Assembly (NCBI GenBank): GCA_017417055.1
Contig: JAFPZX010000134.1
Location: 1 to 64,000 of the forward strand
Reading direction: 5' to 3'
DNA length: 64,000 bases
Source of the DNA: Anaerolineaceae bacterium
GTDB lineage: Bacteria; Chloroflexota; Anaerolineae; Anaerolineales; Anaerolineaceae
This document shows, piece by piece, positions 26,951 through 34,239 of the stretch. The position numbers and the translations under genes were made by a program. The notes beneath the pieces are model-generated. The model was not told the DNA's origin. It did no database searches and saw nothing but the letters and a program-made list of their open reading frames with translations. Position 1 is the stretch's first letter. Each line of letters starts with the position of its first letter.

Positions 26951-27693
26951 GACTGCACCTTGTTCCTGTCCGGCAGAATATCCAACAGTTCCCTGAGAGA
27001 GGTAATGACATAATCAGGTGTGAATTCTTTACCGGTTGCCTTTTCCCGATTCAGCGTATCCGGTTCATCGATACGGATCATCAATCCAAACCCCGCTGCC
27101 TGGGTCCCTTCCACATCACGAACCGGATTATCGCCTACATATGCGCAATTTTCAGGCTTCGTACCGATACAACGGCAAGCTAAAAAATAAATTTCCGGGT
27201 CCGGTTTCCTGATGCGAACCTTTGAGGAAAGAATTGTGGTTTTGAAATAATGGGCAACATGGTCAGTAACCATCCAATCCGGAATTTCTGTCTCAGTCAC
27301 TGTATTGGCGATGATCCCCATGGTATATCCCATGCGGTCCAGACCTTCCAGTGTTTCACGGACGTCCGGACGCGCTACCCGACGCCCGTCATGGTCCCGC
27401 CATAATCGAGTCAATCGGCTGGCATGAGAAGCGATCAGTTCCGGATCATAATCCGGAAGCATATACTGCATCCACAATTCCATTTCAGAACAATCGATCA
27501 AACTGCTTTTGGCAAGTTTCCGGTAAGCAGTCCAGCGCTTTTCTAATTTAGCAAAAAATTCATCGTGAGATTCTTTTGTTTCCGTAAGCCGCATCAGCTC
27601 AGCTTCCGCAGCCTCAATAAATGGTTTGTCCGGTAATACAATTCTTAGGGTATTACCGACATCAAAAAAAATCGTCTGGATATCCATATTCAT
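26947..27693 (-). CDS. HAD-superfamily protein, first gene of the operon
   Basis: 248 aa. Motif I FFDVGNTLRI again lacks the second Asp; motif II GIIANTVT, motif III IRKPDPEIY, motif IV AYVGDNPVRDVEG. The start is the ATG at 27693, seven bases after AGAGG; an in-frame ATG 30 bp upstream has no ribosome site. The 150-nt leader contains a repeat hairpin. Confidence 0.86.
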   Translation of the reverse strand: MNMDIQTIFFDVGNTLRIVLPDKPFIEAAEAELMRLTETKESHDEFFAKLEKRWTAYRKLAKSSLIDCSEMELWMQYMLPDYDPELIASHASRLTRLWRDHDGRRVARPDVRETLEGLDRMGYTMGIIANTVTETEIPDWMVTDHVAHYFKTTILSSKVRIRKPDPEIYFLACRCIGTKPENCAYVGDNPVRDVEGTQAAGFGLMIRIDEPDTLNREKATGKEFTPDYVITSLRELLDILPDRNKVQS

Positions 27694-27734
27694 AAGAACC
27701 TCTTCTGATTGATAACATTTCATGAAAATCGCTG

Positions 27735-27829
27735 AGGAAACACTAATTAATTGGGATTCGGGGAGGGTTCTTCCGAAGAACGAAGAGAACTATCCTCCCG
27801 CCTTCAAGCGGCTTAATCAGCGTTTTCTA
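27735..27829. repeat. MITE-like repeat in the operon leader
   Basis: Starts AGGAAACACTAATTAATT and ends CTTAATCAGCGTTTTCT, imperfect inverted ends around a hairpin core (GGGGAGGGTTCTTCC...GAGAACTATCCTCC). It lies between the predicted promoter and first gene of the minus-strand operon, so it would be part of the mRNA leader. Confidence 0.75.
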
Positions 27830-27849
27830 AAAGTTTTCATAACATATCT

Positions 27850-27878
27850 ATTTTAAAACGCGGATAATTTTTTGTCAA
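27850..27878 (-). promoter_or_regulatory. Promoter of the HAD/mutase/transporter operon
   Basis: On the minus strand TTGACA (27878-27873) and TAAAAT (27855-27850) are separated by 17 bp. Transcription would start near 27843, about 150 nt before the first start codon. Confidence 0.65.
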
Positions 27879-27963
27879 TATTATTCTTAGCATATTCCCG
27901 TTACAATAAAAATTATTATATATGAATAACATTTTTTTATCGTCAATAAATTCACTGAATTTT

Positions 27964-28053
27964 AGGAAAACACTGATTTATTTTCGGGGACGATTTTGCG
28001 CGAAGCGAAGAACTGTCCTCACGCCTTATCATGAATCAATCCGCGTTTATTTA
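27964..28053. repeat. MITE-like repeat, left copy of a tandem pair
   Basis: Begins AGGAAAACACTGATTTATT, core CGGGGACGATTTTGCGCG...GAAGAACTGTCCTC, and ends in a diverged AATCAATCCGCGTTTATTT. It directly abuts the next copy. Confidence 0.72.
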
Positions 28054-28149
28054 GGAAAACACTGATTAATCGAGGTGCGGGGACGGTTCTCCCGAGGAAC
28101 GAGGGGAACTGTCCTCTCGTCTTCACCGGAATTAATCAGCGGTTCCTTA
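28053..28149. repeat. MITE-like repeat, best-preserved copy
   Basis: Begins AGGAAAACACTGATTAATC and ends ATTAATCAGCGGTTCCTT. The core is GGGGACGGTTCTCCCGAGG...GGGGAACTGTCCTC. Nearly identical in core to the copy at 48196-48290, 20 kb away. Confidence 0.8.
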
Positions 28150-28261
28150 GCAATAGAGAATAGCGAATCATAAATTTCGATTATTGCCGGTCGTTCATCG
28201 AGTAACCCAAATTGAAGCCGATAGTTTAACCTCTTTCAGCGCTGAAAGGACTCTTCCAACG

Positions 28262-28326
28262 CTATTTCCTATATCCTATAACCTATTTCATATTTCTGAT
28301 TTCCGATTTCTGATTTCTTATTTCAA
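28262..28326. repeat. Short degenerate tandem repeat next to the paralogue gene
   Basis: Imperfect units such as CCTATAACCTATTTC, ATATTTCTGATTTCCGATTT and CTGATTTCTTATTTC. The same units occur inside the adjacent coding sequence. Confidence 0.65.
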
Positions 28327-28327
28327 A

Positions 28328-29509
28328 TTACCCGCTGTCATCCCACCTTTCGACCTCCGTCCGGATCTCCGCAGCCAGGTCAGGAAAGACTTCAGCAAAC
28401 TCCTCGTCTTTGGTAAGCTGTATCATTTCTTCCGTTGTGAACGAATACGCGATTTGATCCGGATGTTCATAATCTCTTGGCGCCCGCATCGCAGCATTCT
28501 TCATAATATCAAGATAAGAAGAATATTCCGTAATATGCTTTATCTCAGCTTCACTTGTGTCAGTAGTTTTTAGTGAGGTGTCGGCAGCTTCGCTGCAGTT
28601 AGGAGTTAGGAGTGAGAAGTCGGCAGCTTTGCTGCAGTTAGGAGTTAGGTGTGAGGAGTGAGAAGTGTCGTTCGAAACTTCATTCTCTTCATTCTTCAAA
28701 CTTCCTTCTTCATTTACCGATCCAATTTCCGATTTCTGATTTCTGATTTCTGATTTCGCAGAGTACTGCCCACCGGCCACTGTCAACTCTTCCTTCTTTA
28801 TTCTTCCTTCTTCATTCTCTGTCCCGATTTCCGATTTCTGATTTCCGATTTCTGATATGGGAGAAAACGCTCTTGCCCGCTGGAAAGAAGCCGGTTCAAT
28901 ATGGTCTTCATTGAAGCAGCGGTTCCAGCTTTTCTCAGTAAAAGCCAGCCCGCTGATCACAGGACTGTAATCTTCATCTCCGCGATAACGTTTGTTGTTG
29001 TAATCATGGATTTTCACTTCCGTAGAACGCAGACGGTTCAGCAGATTGTAAAAGCGGAATTCCATATCCAGCAGTGCGTCATCAACCTCACCGTTCTTTT
29101 CACGGATATAGTCGCTCAATGCCCGGTCGATCTTGCGGTAATGATAGGAAGTCATACGGAATAATTTATCTGTGGAAAGCTGACCAAGATCCGGAAGTTC
29201 ATGTTTTTTTGCTTCCAGAGCGATCTTCGTTACACAGCCGGAAGCAAGATATTTGATTCCCTGCTCCAGCTGTCCGCAGGCTTTGAGATATTGGGAGGAA
29301 CGGCGGTTATATTTGACTGCCAGGTCAAAAACAGCATCAACTTTTTGGAGCATCAGCTTCGATTGATCGTTGAAGCTCACCGGGTCTGTGCTGTAGTCTT
29401 CAAAAGCTTCGAACGGCAGCGCGATTTCCGCGTCGCTGTTATCTTTTGCAGCGTCGTTCAGAAATCCGTTCATTTCGTTCATCAGCTTTTCACCGTTGGC
29501 CTGTGTCAT
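28328..29509 (-). CDS. Hypothetical protein with repeat-derived insertion, paralogue of the first gene
   Basis: 393 aa; family not recognised. Residues about 20-170 match the protein encoded at 53-1099 (STDPVSF, QLEQGIKYLASGCVTK, YHYRKIDRAL, LDMEFRFYNLLNRL). The middle, about residues 215-310, is made of translated short repeats: (S/N)(E/Q)(I/K)xNQKSEIG units, NEEG(R/S)(I/L)K(K/N)EE units and LTPNCS(K/E)AAD units. At the DNA level these are the same tttctgatttccga and gttaggagtgagg repeats found in flanking non-coding DNA (28584-28860). A conserved-looking C-terminal tail follows (YSFTTEEMIQLTKDEEFAEVFPDLAAEIRTEVERW). ATG 29509 lies after GGGAGGGAAG. No signal peptide. Confidence 0.78.
   Translation of the reverse strand: MTQANGEKLMNEMNGFLNDAAKDNSDAEIALPFEAFEDYSTDPVSFNDQSKLMLQKVDAVFDLAVKYNRRSSQYLKACGQLEQGIKYLASGCVTKIALEAKKHELPDLGQLSTDKLFRMTSYHYRKIDRALSDYIREKNGEVDDALLDMEFRFYNLLNRLRSTEVKIHDYNNKRYRGDEDYSPVISGLAFTEKSWNRCFNEDHIEPASFQRARAFSPISEIGNQKSEIGTENEEGRIKKEELTVAGGQYSAKSEIRNQKSEIGSVNEEGSLKNEENEVSNDTSHSSHLTPNCSKAADFSLLTPNCSEAADTSLKTTDTSEAEIKHITEYSSYLDIMKNAAMRAPRDYEHPDQIAYSFTTEEMIQLTKDEEFAEVFPDLAAEIRTEVERWDDSG
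28584..28860. repeat. Intergenic-type short repeats inside a coding sequence
   Basis: Contains tandem GCAGCTTTGCTGCAGTTAGG and GTTAGGTGTGAGGAGTGAGA units (28584-28670), CTTCCTTCTTCATT units (28690-28710 and 28790-28817), and GATTTCTGATTTC units (28725-28757, 28825-28858). All are kept in frame within the 28328-29509 gene. Confidence 0.75.
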
Positions 29510-29528
29510 TTCTTCCCTCCCTTCTGCT

Positions 29529-29705
29529 TAGTTAGGAGTGAGGAGTGAGGAGTTAGGAGTGCTTAGTGTACAGTGGTCGGTGTCCAGTGGTCAGTGGTTA
29601 GTGATTAGTAATCACAAGTCACCAGTTACCAGCCCTCAGACCCAAGTCACCAGCCCCTGACTACTCCTTACTTCTTACTTCTTTCTTCTTACTTCTCTGA
29701 GTTTA
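29529..29705. repeat. Repeat-rich leader upstream of the paralogue gene
   Basis: GTTAGGAGTGAGGAGTGAGG followed by CAGTGGTCGGTGTCCAGTGG, GTCAGTGGTTAGTGATTAGT and pyrimidine-rich CTTACTTCTTACTTC units. The related ACCACTGACTGCTGGCTACTG sequence precedes the first gene of the window, so the two paralogues share this upstream sequence type. Confidence 0.65.
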
Positions 29706-29834
29706 CACCTAAACGTCAAAAAAGAAAACGGGCAATGTTGTCCGTTGACTTTTTTCAAAAAGTGTGGTAGGGATATAGAACAAACCGGGAACAGAGGAAC
29801 AAATAAAATTAATCACATTTTGTCATAAATGCAC

Positions 29835-29862
29835 TTGACTATTTCAAAAAAAATGTTATTAT
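29835..29862 (+). promoter_or_regulatory. Promoter of the initiator tRNA gene
   Basis: TTGACT at 29835-29840 and TATTAT at 29857-29862, 16-bp spacer, with the tRNA beginning 13 bp after the -10 element. Confidence 0.65.
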
Positions 29863-29874
29863 ATCTTTTGTCGA

Positions 29875-29946
29875 TGCGGGGTAGAGCAGAGGCAGCTCGT
29901 CGGGCTCATAACCCGGAGGTCATTGGTTCGAATCCAATCCCCGCTA
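29875..29946 (+). tRNA. Initiator tRNA-fMet (anticodon CAT)
   Basis: Folds into a full cloverleaf: acceptor TGCGGGG/CCCCGCT, D stem GAGC/GCTC, anticodon stem TCGGG/CCCGG with loop CTCATAA (CAT at 29907-29909), T arm ATTGG-TTCGAAT-CCAAT, discriminator A. Three initiator hallmarks are visible: no Watson-Crick pair at 1-72 (T opposite T), the GGG/CCC pairs in the anticodon stem, and A11-T24 in the D stem. The 3' CCA is not encoded. Confidence 0.93.
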
Positions 29947-29954
29947 CTTTTTTT

Positions 29955-29997
29955 GCCTGTTTTACGAGTAAATCGATCGCAAAACAGGCTTTTTTTT
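29955..29997 (+). terminator. Terminator of the tRNA gene
   Basis: GCCTGTTTT at 29955-29963 pairs with AAAACAGGC at 29981-29989, followed by eight T residues. Confidence 0.85.
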
Positions 29998-30148
29998 GCC
30001 AAAAAAGGCGAATGGATTTTTTAAAAACCCATTTTCCCACGATTTCATTAATTTATTATATCCAGCTTACCCAACATTGCACGGAAACGATCCTCATCAA
30101 CTCCGGATTCACGGGCATAATCTTCGGGTACCATTTATAAAAAACCAT

Positions 30149-30184
30149 ACCCTGTCGGTAATATCGCCGGTAGGGTGTTTTTTT
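30149..30184 (+). terminator. Second intrinsic terminator downstream of the tRNA
   Basis: ACCCT-GT-CGG and CCG-GT-AGGGT arms around an 8-10 nt loop, followed by GTTTTTTT. The stretch 29998-30442 otherwise holds no gene I can support; a 10-bp palindrome TGTGATCACA lies at 30191-30200. Confidence 0.6.
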
Positions 30185-30442
30185 GTGTGATGTGATCACA
30201 CTAACATCAGGATTCTTTTCGCCGAACTTTTCCACAGCACGGTTAATGTCTGATCATGTATTACATACCAATACAAAACGTGATGAAATTCCTTGTTTGT
30301 TATAAAGCGTAATTTGAACGGGAAAAAATCCTGAATTCACTATAAAACTATAGGAAGGGTGAGAACCGGGTGATTTGATTTATCCAATACATATTATACC
30401 TGGTTTTGAACAGGAGCTGAATAACATAAACAGGAGGGAACC

Positions 30443-31084
30443 ATGGCAACGTGTTATTCTGTCAGCCTTTTTAATGAAGTCGCCCAGCATCTAAAGTATG
30501 AAAATTATCATTTTTTCATGGATGTGAAACAGGGCGTGATCCATTTTGGAATCTCCACGAAAGGCAATATCAACAACATCCAATATCATATCATCGTTAA
30601 AGACAGCTGGTTTGTAACGTACGCGGTTTTCCCGATTTCCGGAGACATTCGGGACAAAAACCAGATGACAGAACTTTCCAAATATCTGCACATCATCAAC
30701 TGCAATCTGCTCCATGGGAGCTGCGAATTGGACCTGCGTGATGGTGAAATCCGCATTAAGTATTTCGTCAATTGCGATGGCATCATCCCGAGCGAAGAGA
30801 TCATTGAAGACAGTGTGCAGTGTCCCGCGGCGATTTTCGACCGTTACGGAAAAGGAATTCTGGGGATCATCTTCAATCACATGAATGCTGAGGAAGCGGT
30901 CCAATTTTGTGAGCGGCCGATTTACACGGCAGATCCCGGATGCAATACAAATTCAGGTGATTCCAATGAAAACGAGGATTACATCCCGCTGGATGCTCTG
31001 GATTTTCTGGACAGTCTGTTTGACAACTACGATGATCTTGACGAGTCCGACCCGTATTCCGACCCATATGATGATATCAAGTAA
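30443..31084 (+). CDS. YbjN-like domain protein
   Basis: 213 aa. Residues about 5-150 resemble the YbjN/type III secretion chaperone-like fold: an N-terminal helix with a short strand pair (YHFFMDVKQGVIHFGI), NIQYHIIVKDSWFVTYAVFP, a helix with LSKYLHIINCNLLHGSCELDLRDGEIRIKYFVNC, and a late helix ending in GIIFNHMNAEEAVQF. The C-terminus (160-213) is acidic and likely disordered. AGGAGG precedes the ATG. Such proteins are cytoplasmic and of poorly known function. Confidence 0.65.
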   Translation: MATCYSVSLFNEVAQHLKYENYHFFMDVKQGVIHFGISTKGNINNIQYHIIVKDSWFVTYAVFPISGDIRDKNQMTELSKYLHIINCNLLHGSCELDLRDGEIRIKYFVNCDGIIPSEEIIEDSVQCPAAIFDRYGKGILGIIFNHMNAEEAVQFCERPIYTADPGCNTNSGDSNENEDYIPLDALDFLDSLFDNYDDLDESDPYSDPYDDIK

Positions 31085-31096
31085 GGATTAAAAACA

Positions 31097-31216
31097 ATGA
31101 GAAATAACAGATATCCGGTGAAAATCTGCCCGGATGTTCTTTACAAAAGTCCGCACCTGGACACTTTTTATAATCAAATCACCCTTTCCTGTAACGCTGC
31201 TCATAACAACAAATAA
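31097..31216 (+). CDS. Possible 39-aa small protein
   Basis: A short open frame begins 12 bp after the YbjN-like gene: MRNNRYPVKICPDVL... to ...NAAHNNK, with AAGGA nine bases upstream. Its stop codon lies in the loop of the following terminator. It has two cysteines and no membrane segment. Size alone cannot prove it is translated. Confidence 0.35.
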   Translation: MRNNRYPVKICPDVLYKSPHLDTFYNQITLSCNAAHNNK

Positions 31217-31233
31217 TGAGCAGCCGTTTTTTT
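31196..31233 (+). terminator. Terminator after the YbjN-like gene
   Basis: GCTGCTCAT at 31196-31204 pairs with ATGAGCAGC at 31216-31224; CG and seven T residues follow. Confidence 0.85.
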
Positions 31234-31267
31234 ATTCCCTTCTGCTAACAATCTAAGTATAATACTA

Positions 31268-31390
31268 AGGAACCACTGATTAATCCGTTTTGAGTCAAAG
31301 TGACCTGTTTTTGTTGACTCAAAATTGAGTCAACAGAACAGGCTGCATTGATTTTTTTCGTGCGAAATTGCCATTAATCAGCATTTTCCT
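31268..31390. repeat. MITE-like repeat with a different core
   Basis: Ends match the family (AGGAACCACTGATTAATCC and CATTAATCAGCATTTTCCT), but the core is unrelated to the GGGGACGG hairpin. It contains a 10-2-10 palindrome, GTTGACTCAA-AA-TTGAGTCAAC at 31313-31334, flanked by CCTGTT and AACAGG. It ends 28 bp before the tcdA start. Confidence 0.72.
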
Positions 31391-31417
31391 AAAAACACCG
31401 CAGGGAGGCACTCAGCC

Positions 31418-32155
31418 ATGGAAACAGCAATAGACAGGTTGCGATTGATCTTAGGGGACGAGGCTCTTTCAAAGCTTCGGGATTCCCGCGTAATGGTGAT
31501 CGGGCTGGGCGGAGTCGGTTCGTCCGCTGCGGAAGCGTTAGCCCGGGGCGGGATTGGCTCCCTGGTGCTGATTGACAGGGACATTGTGATGCCCAGCAAC
31601 ATCAACCGACAGGCGCTTGCTTTTCATTCAACCCTCGGACGACCCAAAACGGAAGTCATGGAACAGATGGTGCTGGATATTAACCCGGACTGTAAAGTGA
31701 GCAAGCTGCACGCGTTCCTTGACAAAGATCACGTGGCAGAACAACTGAGTTCCCTTCCAAGGCCGGACTATGTGATTGACGCCATCGATACGGTGACGCA
31801 GAAACTTGCCATCGCATCCTGGTGCCAGGCGGAAGAAATTCCCGAAGTTTCAGCCATGGGCGGAGCGAATAAGCTGGAGCCTTCCAGGCTGCGATTCGCG
31901 TCTATAGCAGAAACAAAGATGGATCCGCTGGCCCGCGTGCTACGGAAGGAATCCCGAAAACGGGGGATCAAACCGATTATGGTTCTTTACTCTGATGAAC
32001 TTCCCCGCGAAGCGGAAGGAAAACGAAACGCTATCAATGAAAAGGGATTCGTCCATGAAGGTGCGTCGATTTTGGGTACGATGAGCTATTTTCCGCCGAT
32101 CATGGGGCAGATGCTTGCGGGATATGTCATCCGGAAACTGGCGGGGTTGGAATGA
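31418..32155 (+). CDS. tcdA: tRNA threonylcarbamoyladenosine dehydratase TcdA
   Basis: 245 aa of the ThiF/MoeB/E1-like family. TcdA cyclises t6A37 in ANN-decoding tRNAs in an ATP-dependent step. Seen are MVIGLGGVGSSAAEALARGGIGSLVLIDRDIV, the SNINRQ motif, GRPKTEVM, YVIDAIDTVTQKLAI, and SAMGGANKLEP. Length and motif order match YgdL/CsdL. AGGGAGG precedes the ATG. Confidence 0.88.
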   Translation: METAIDRLRLILGDEALSKLRDSRVMVIGLGGVGSSAAEALARGGIGSLVLIDRDIVMPSNINRQALAFHSTLGRPKTEVMEQMVLDINPDCKVSKLHAFLDKDHVAEQLSSLPRPDYVIDAIDTVTQKLAIASWCQAEEIPEVSAMGGANKLEPSRLRFASIAETKMDPLARVLRKESRKRGIKPIMVLYSDELPREAEGKRNAINEKGFVHEGASILGTMSYFPPIMGQMLAGYVIRKLAGLE

Positions 32156-32931
32156 AGCCGCAGCTTTGGGACATGCATATCCATCTGGATTTTATGAGAA
32201 ATGCCCGCCAGGTTGCCGACGATGTGGCTGCTGTTGGGCTTGGCCTTTTTGCGGTTACTGTCACACCGCAGGGTTTTCTTGATGTACAGCACAAAATGCA
32301 GTATGCTGTGAATGTGAAACTCGCTGTCGGTCTCCATCCCTGGTGGGCGGCGGATGCCCGATGCGGGATGGATGACGCTGAGAAAGCTGCGGAACTGATT
32401 CAAAGCTCACGCTATGTCGGGGAAATTGGTCTGGATGCCTCCCCGAAGCATGTTCCGGAAGGGTCTTTGGGGATTCAATGCGAGATTTTTGAAACGATTT
32501 GCCGGGCTTGTTCAACAACTGATTTATCCGGAGAAAAAAAGATATTATCAATCCATTCTGTGAAAGCAGGAACGCAGACGCTCGACATATTGGAACACAC
32601 GGGATGTCTGAACCATTGCTGCTGCATATTTCACTGGTTCACCGGGTCAAGTGACGAACTAAACCGGGCAATTCGTTCCGGATGTATGTTTTCCGTGAAT
32701 GAAATGATGCTCCGTACCTGGCGGGGCCGGGAATATGTAAGGCAAATTCCTTCTGACCGCCTCCTGCTTGAGACAGATTTTCCTCCGGGCGAAAATATCA
32801 TATTCGCTCCGGAAAGTATCACAGAATCCCTGGAACGTACGCTGCAGGAAATAAAAGCCATCCGCAGTAAAGATATGCGCAGTATTCTATGCGAAAATTC
32901 GGAAAGGATTTTCGGCCTATCATCTTCATGA
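32152..32931 (+). CDS. TatD-family metal-dependent hydrolase
   Basis: 259 aa TIM-barrel hydrolase. Metal-ligand motifs in order: DMHIHLD (residues 7-13), GLHPWW, GEIGLDASP, SIHSV, CIFHWFTGS and LLLETDFPP. TatD-family enzymes act as 3'-5' nucleases or deacylases; the exact substrate is open. It overlaps tcdA by ATGA, so the two are co-translated. It converges with the EcsC-family gene; the 108-bp gap has no clear terminator. Confidence 0.85.
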   Translation: MKPQLWDMHIHLDFMRNARQVADDVAAVGLGLFAVTVTPQGFLDVQHKMQYAVNVKLAVGLHPWWAADARCGMDDAEKAAELIQSSRYVGEIGLDASPKHVPEGSLGIQCEIFETICRACSTTDLSGEKKILSIHSVKAGTQTLDILEHTGCLNHCCCIFHWFTGSSDELNRAIRSGCMFSVNEMMLRTWRGREYVRQIPSDRLLLETDFPPGENIIFAPESITESLERTLQEIKAIRSKDMRSILCENSERIFGLSSS

Positions 32932-33039
32932 TATGAGTAAAAAGAATATTTAATTTTTCCCGCTGATAATTTTTACAATTGCTTTTGAAACAACTTCAGC
33001 ATGGGATGTTTCATTGAAACGACTGAATGATACATTATA

Positions 33040-34149
33040 TTAATTCGAATTTTGATCAAAATCGCTTTCGTCAACGGGATAGAAATCTGCCTCCGGAATT
33101 TTGCAGGTAACAATACTGTCAACAATAGCATCTTCTTCAGCACTGGAGACATGGTCCGGATTGGAAAGCATAGTGTCCTTCAGAACGGTCTTGAGACGGT
33201 TGCAGCAGGGCTTGAATGTAGCGAAGGTGATCCCCCCTCCGATGACACCGCCAACGACCGGGATTGTCTTTTTGAAAAATCCGGCAAAGATTTCTTTGGT
33301 CATCTTCACGCCAAACCATTTGGCAACACTTTTCACAAAGGGATAGATTGCGCCTTTTGTCAGTGCGCTTCTGAGCAATTGCTTCTCTACACCGATTGCC
33401 AGGGCTTTTGCCATACCCTGGATAGCTTTGTTCGCTCCGGCTGCACCATACATGACCCCAAGGCAAAGTGTCAGGGTGTTGATCGTTTCCGTATCCAGGT
33501 TCAAATCATTTTCAAAAGAATCAATTTCCGGAAATCCATAAAGATACATCAGTTTTTGCGCAGCCCGCAGGGTGTAGCCGTAATATTGAGCGATGTCGAC
33601 CGGTATGGTTGCAGCCATAACAACACCGCCGGGCATTCCCAGCGCGGCAGATATACCGGAAACGCAGTTCCGCTCAAAATTGATCACTTCATCGGCAATT
33701 TTATCGATTTCTTCGCGGGGAATACCTGCTTTTGCCGGGGTTTCAGCAATCGCGATATCGATGACTTCCTGCGGATGATTCTTGAATAATTCTTTTTGCA
33801 GAAACTGCGACCGATTTACATGAATTCCCGGAATCTTCAGGCTCATAATAATGATATCGACAACATCCACCTGTCCATCACCATTTTGATCCATCTTTTG
33901 GATCATGATTTCTTTCGATTTATTATAGGTCTCCTGCGCGGTATCGGCAGCTTTTTTCCCGATCACCGCTGCTTCGGATCCGGCTTTGAAGAGAACGTCC
34001 TTTGTCTTTTTTGCTGCCTCGATAATGGAATCACCGGTAATTCCGGCTTCCTCGGCTGCTTTTTTGGTTTGATCATAGGTTTCTTTTACTGTTTTTCCCG
34101 CAGCGGATAATTTACTGAAAAACGATTTCGCTTTGTTATTTTCTTCCAT
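33040..34149 (-). CDS. EcsC-family protein with an EF-hand-like loop
   Basis: About 369 aa from the ATG at 34149, which follows AGGGGAA; an upstream ATG at 34176 is possible. The N-terminal 80 residues are amphipathic and K/A/E-rich. Then DQNGDGQVDVVD (about residues 90-101) fits a calcium-binding EF-hand or dockerin-type loop. Residues about 130-350 match the EcsC family: VISGISAALGMPGGV-like segment, ATIPVDIAQYYGYTLRAAQKLMYLYGFP, and a glycine-rich IPVVGGVIGGGITFATF near the C-terminus. EcsC proteins are of uncertain function, linked in Bacillus to secretion. No signal peptide. Confidence 0.72.
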   Translation of the reverse strand: MEENNKAKSFFSKLSAAGKTVKETYDQTKKAAEEAGITGDSIIEAAKKTKDVLFKAGSEAAVIGKKAADTAQETYNKSKEIMIQKMDQNGDGQVDVVDIIIMSLKIPGIHVNRSQFLQKELFKNHPQEVIDIAIAETPAKAGIPREEIDKIADEVINFERNCVSGISAALGMPGGVVMAATIPVDIAQYYGYTLRAAQKLMYLYGFPEIDSFENDLNLDTETINTLTLCLGVMYGAAGANKAIQGMAKALAIGVEKQLLRSALTKGAIYPFVKSVAKWFGVKMTKEIFAGFFKKTIPVVGGVIGGGITFATFKPCCNRLKTVLKDTMLSNPDHVSSAEEDAIVDSIVTCKIPEADFYPVDESDFDQNSN

Positions 34150-34239
34150 GGCATTTTCCCCTGAAAAAGGCATCATTCCCGGGAACGTTCGCTATACGCA
34201 TATGACGGATATTCCCGGCAGTGATTTCCTTGAGCCTTA

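Noticed and set aside
29529..29705. CRISPR-like array
   Set aside because: Units are short, degenerate and directly adjacent, with no regular spacers; no cas gene is nearby.
30048..30134. 28-codon minus-strand frame MVPEDYARESGVDEDRF...
   Set aside because: Reads like protein but has no ribosome site and lies between two plus-strand terminators; perhaps a gene remnant, not supported as a gene.
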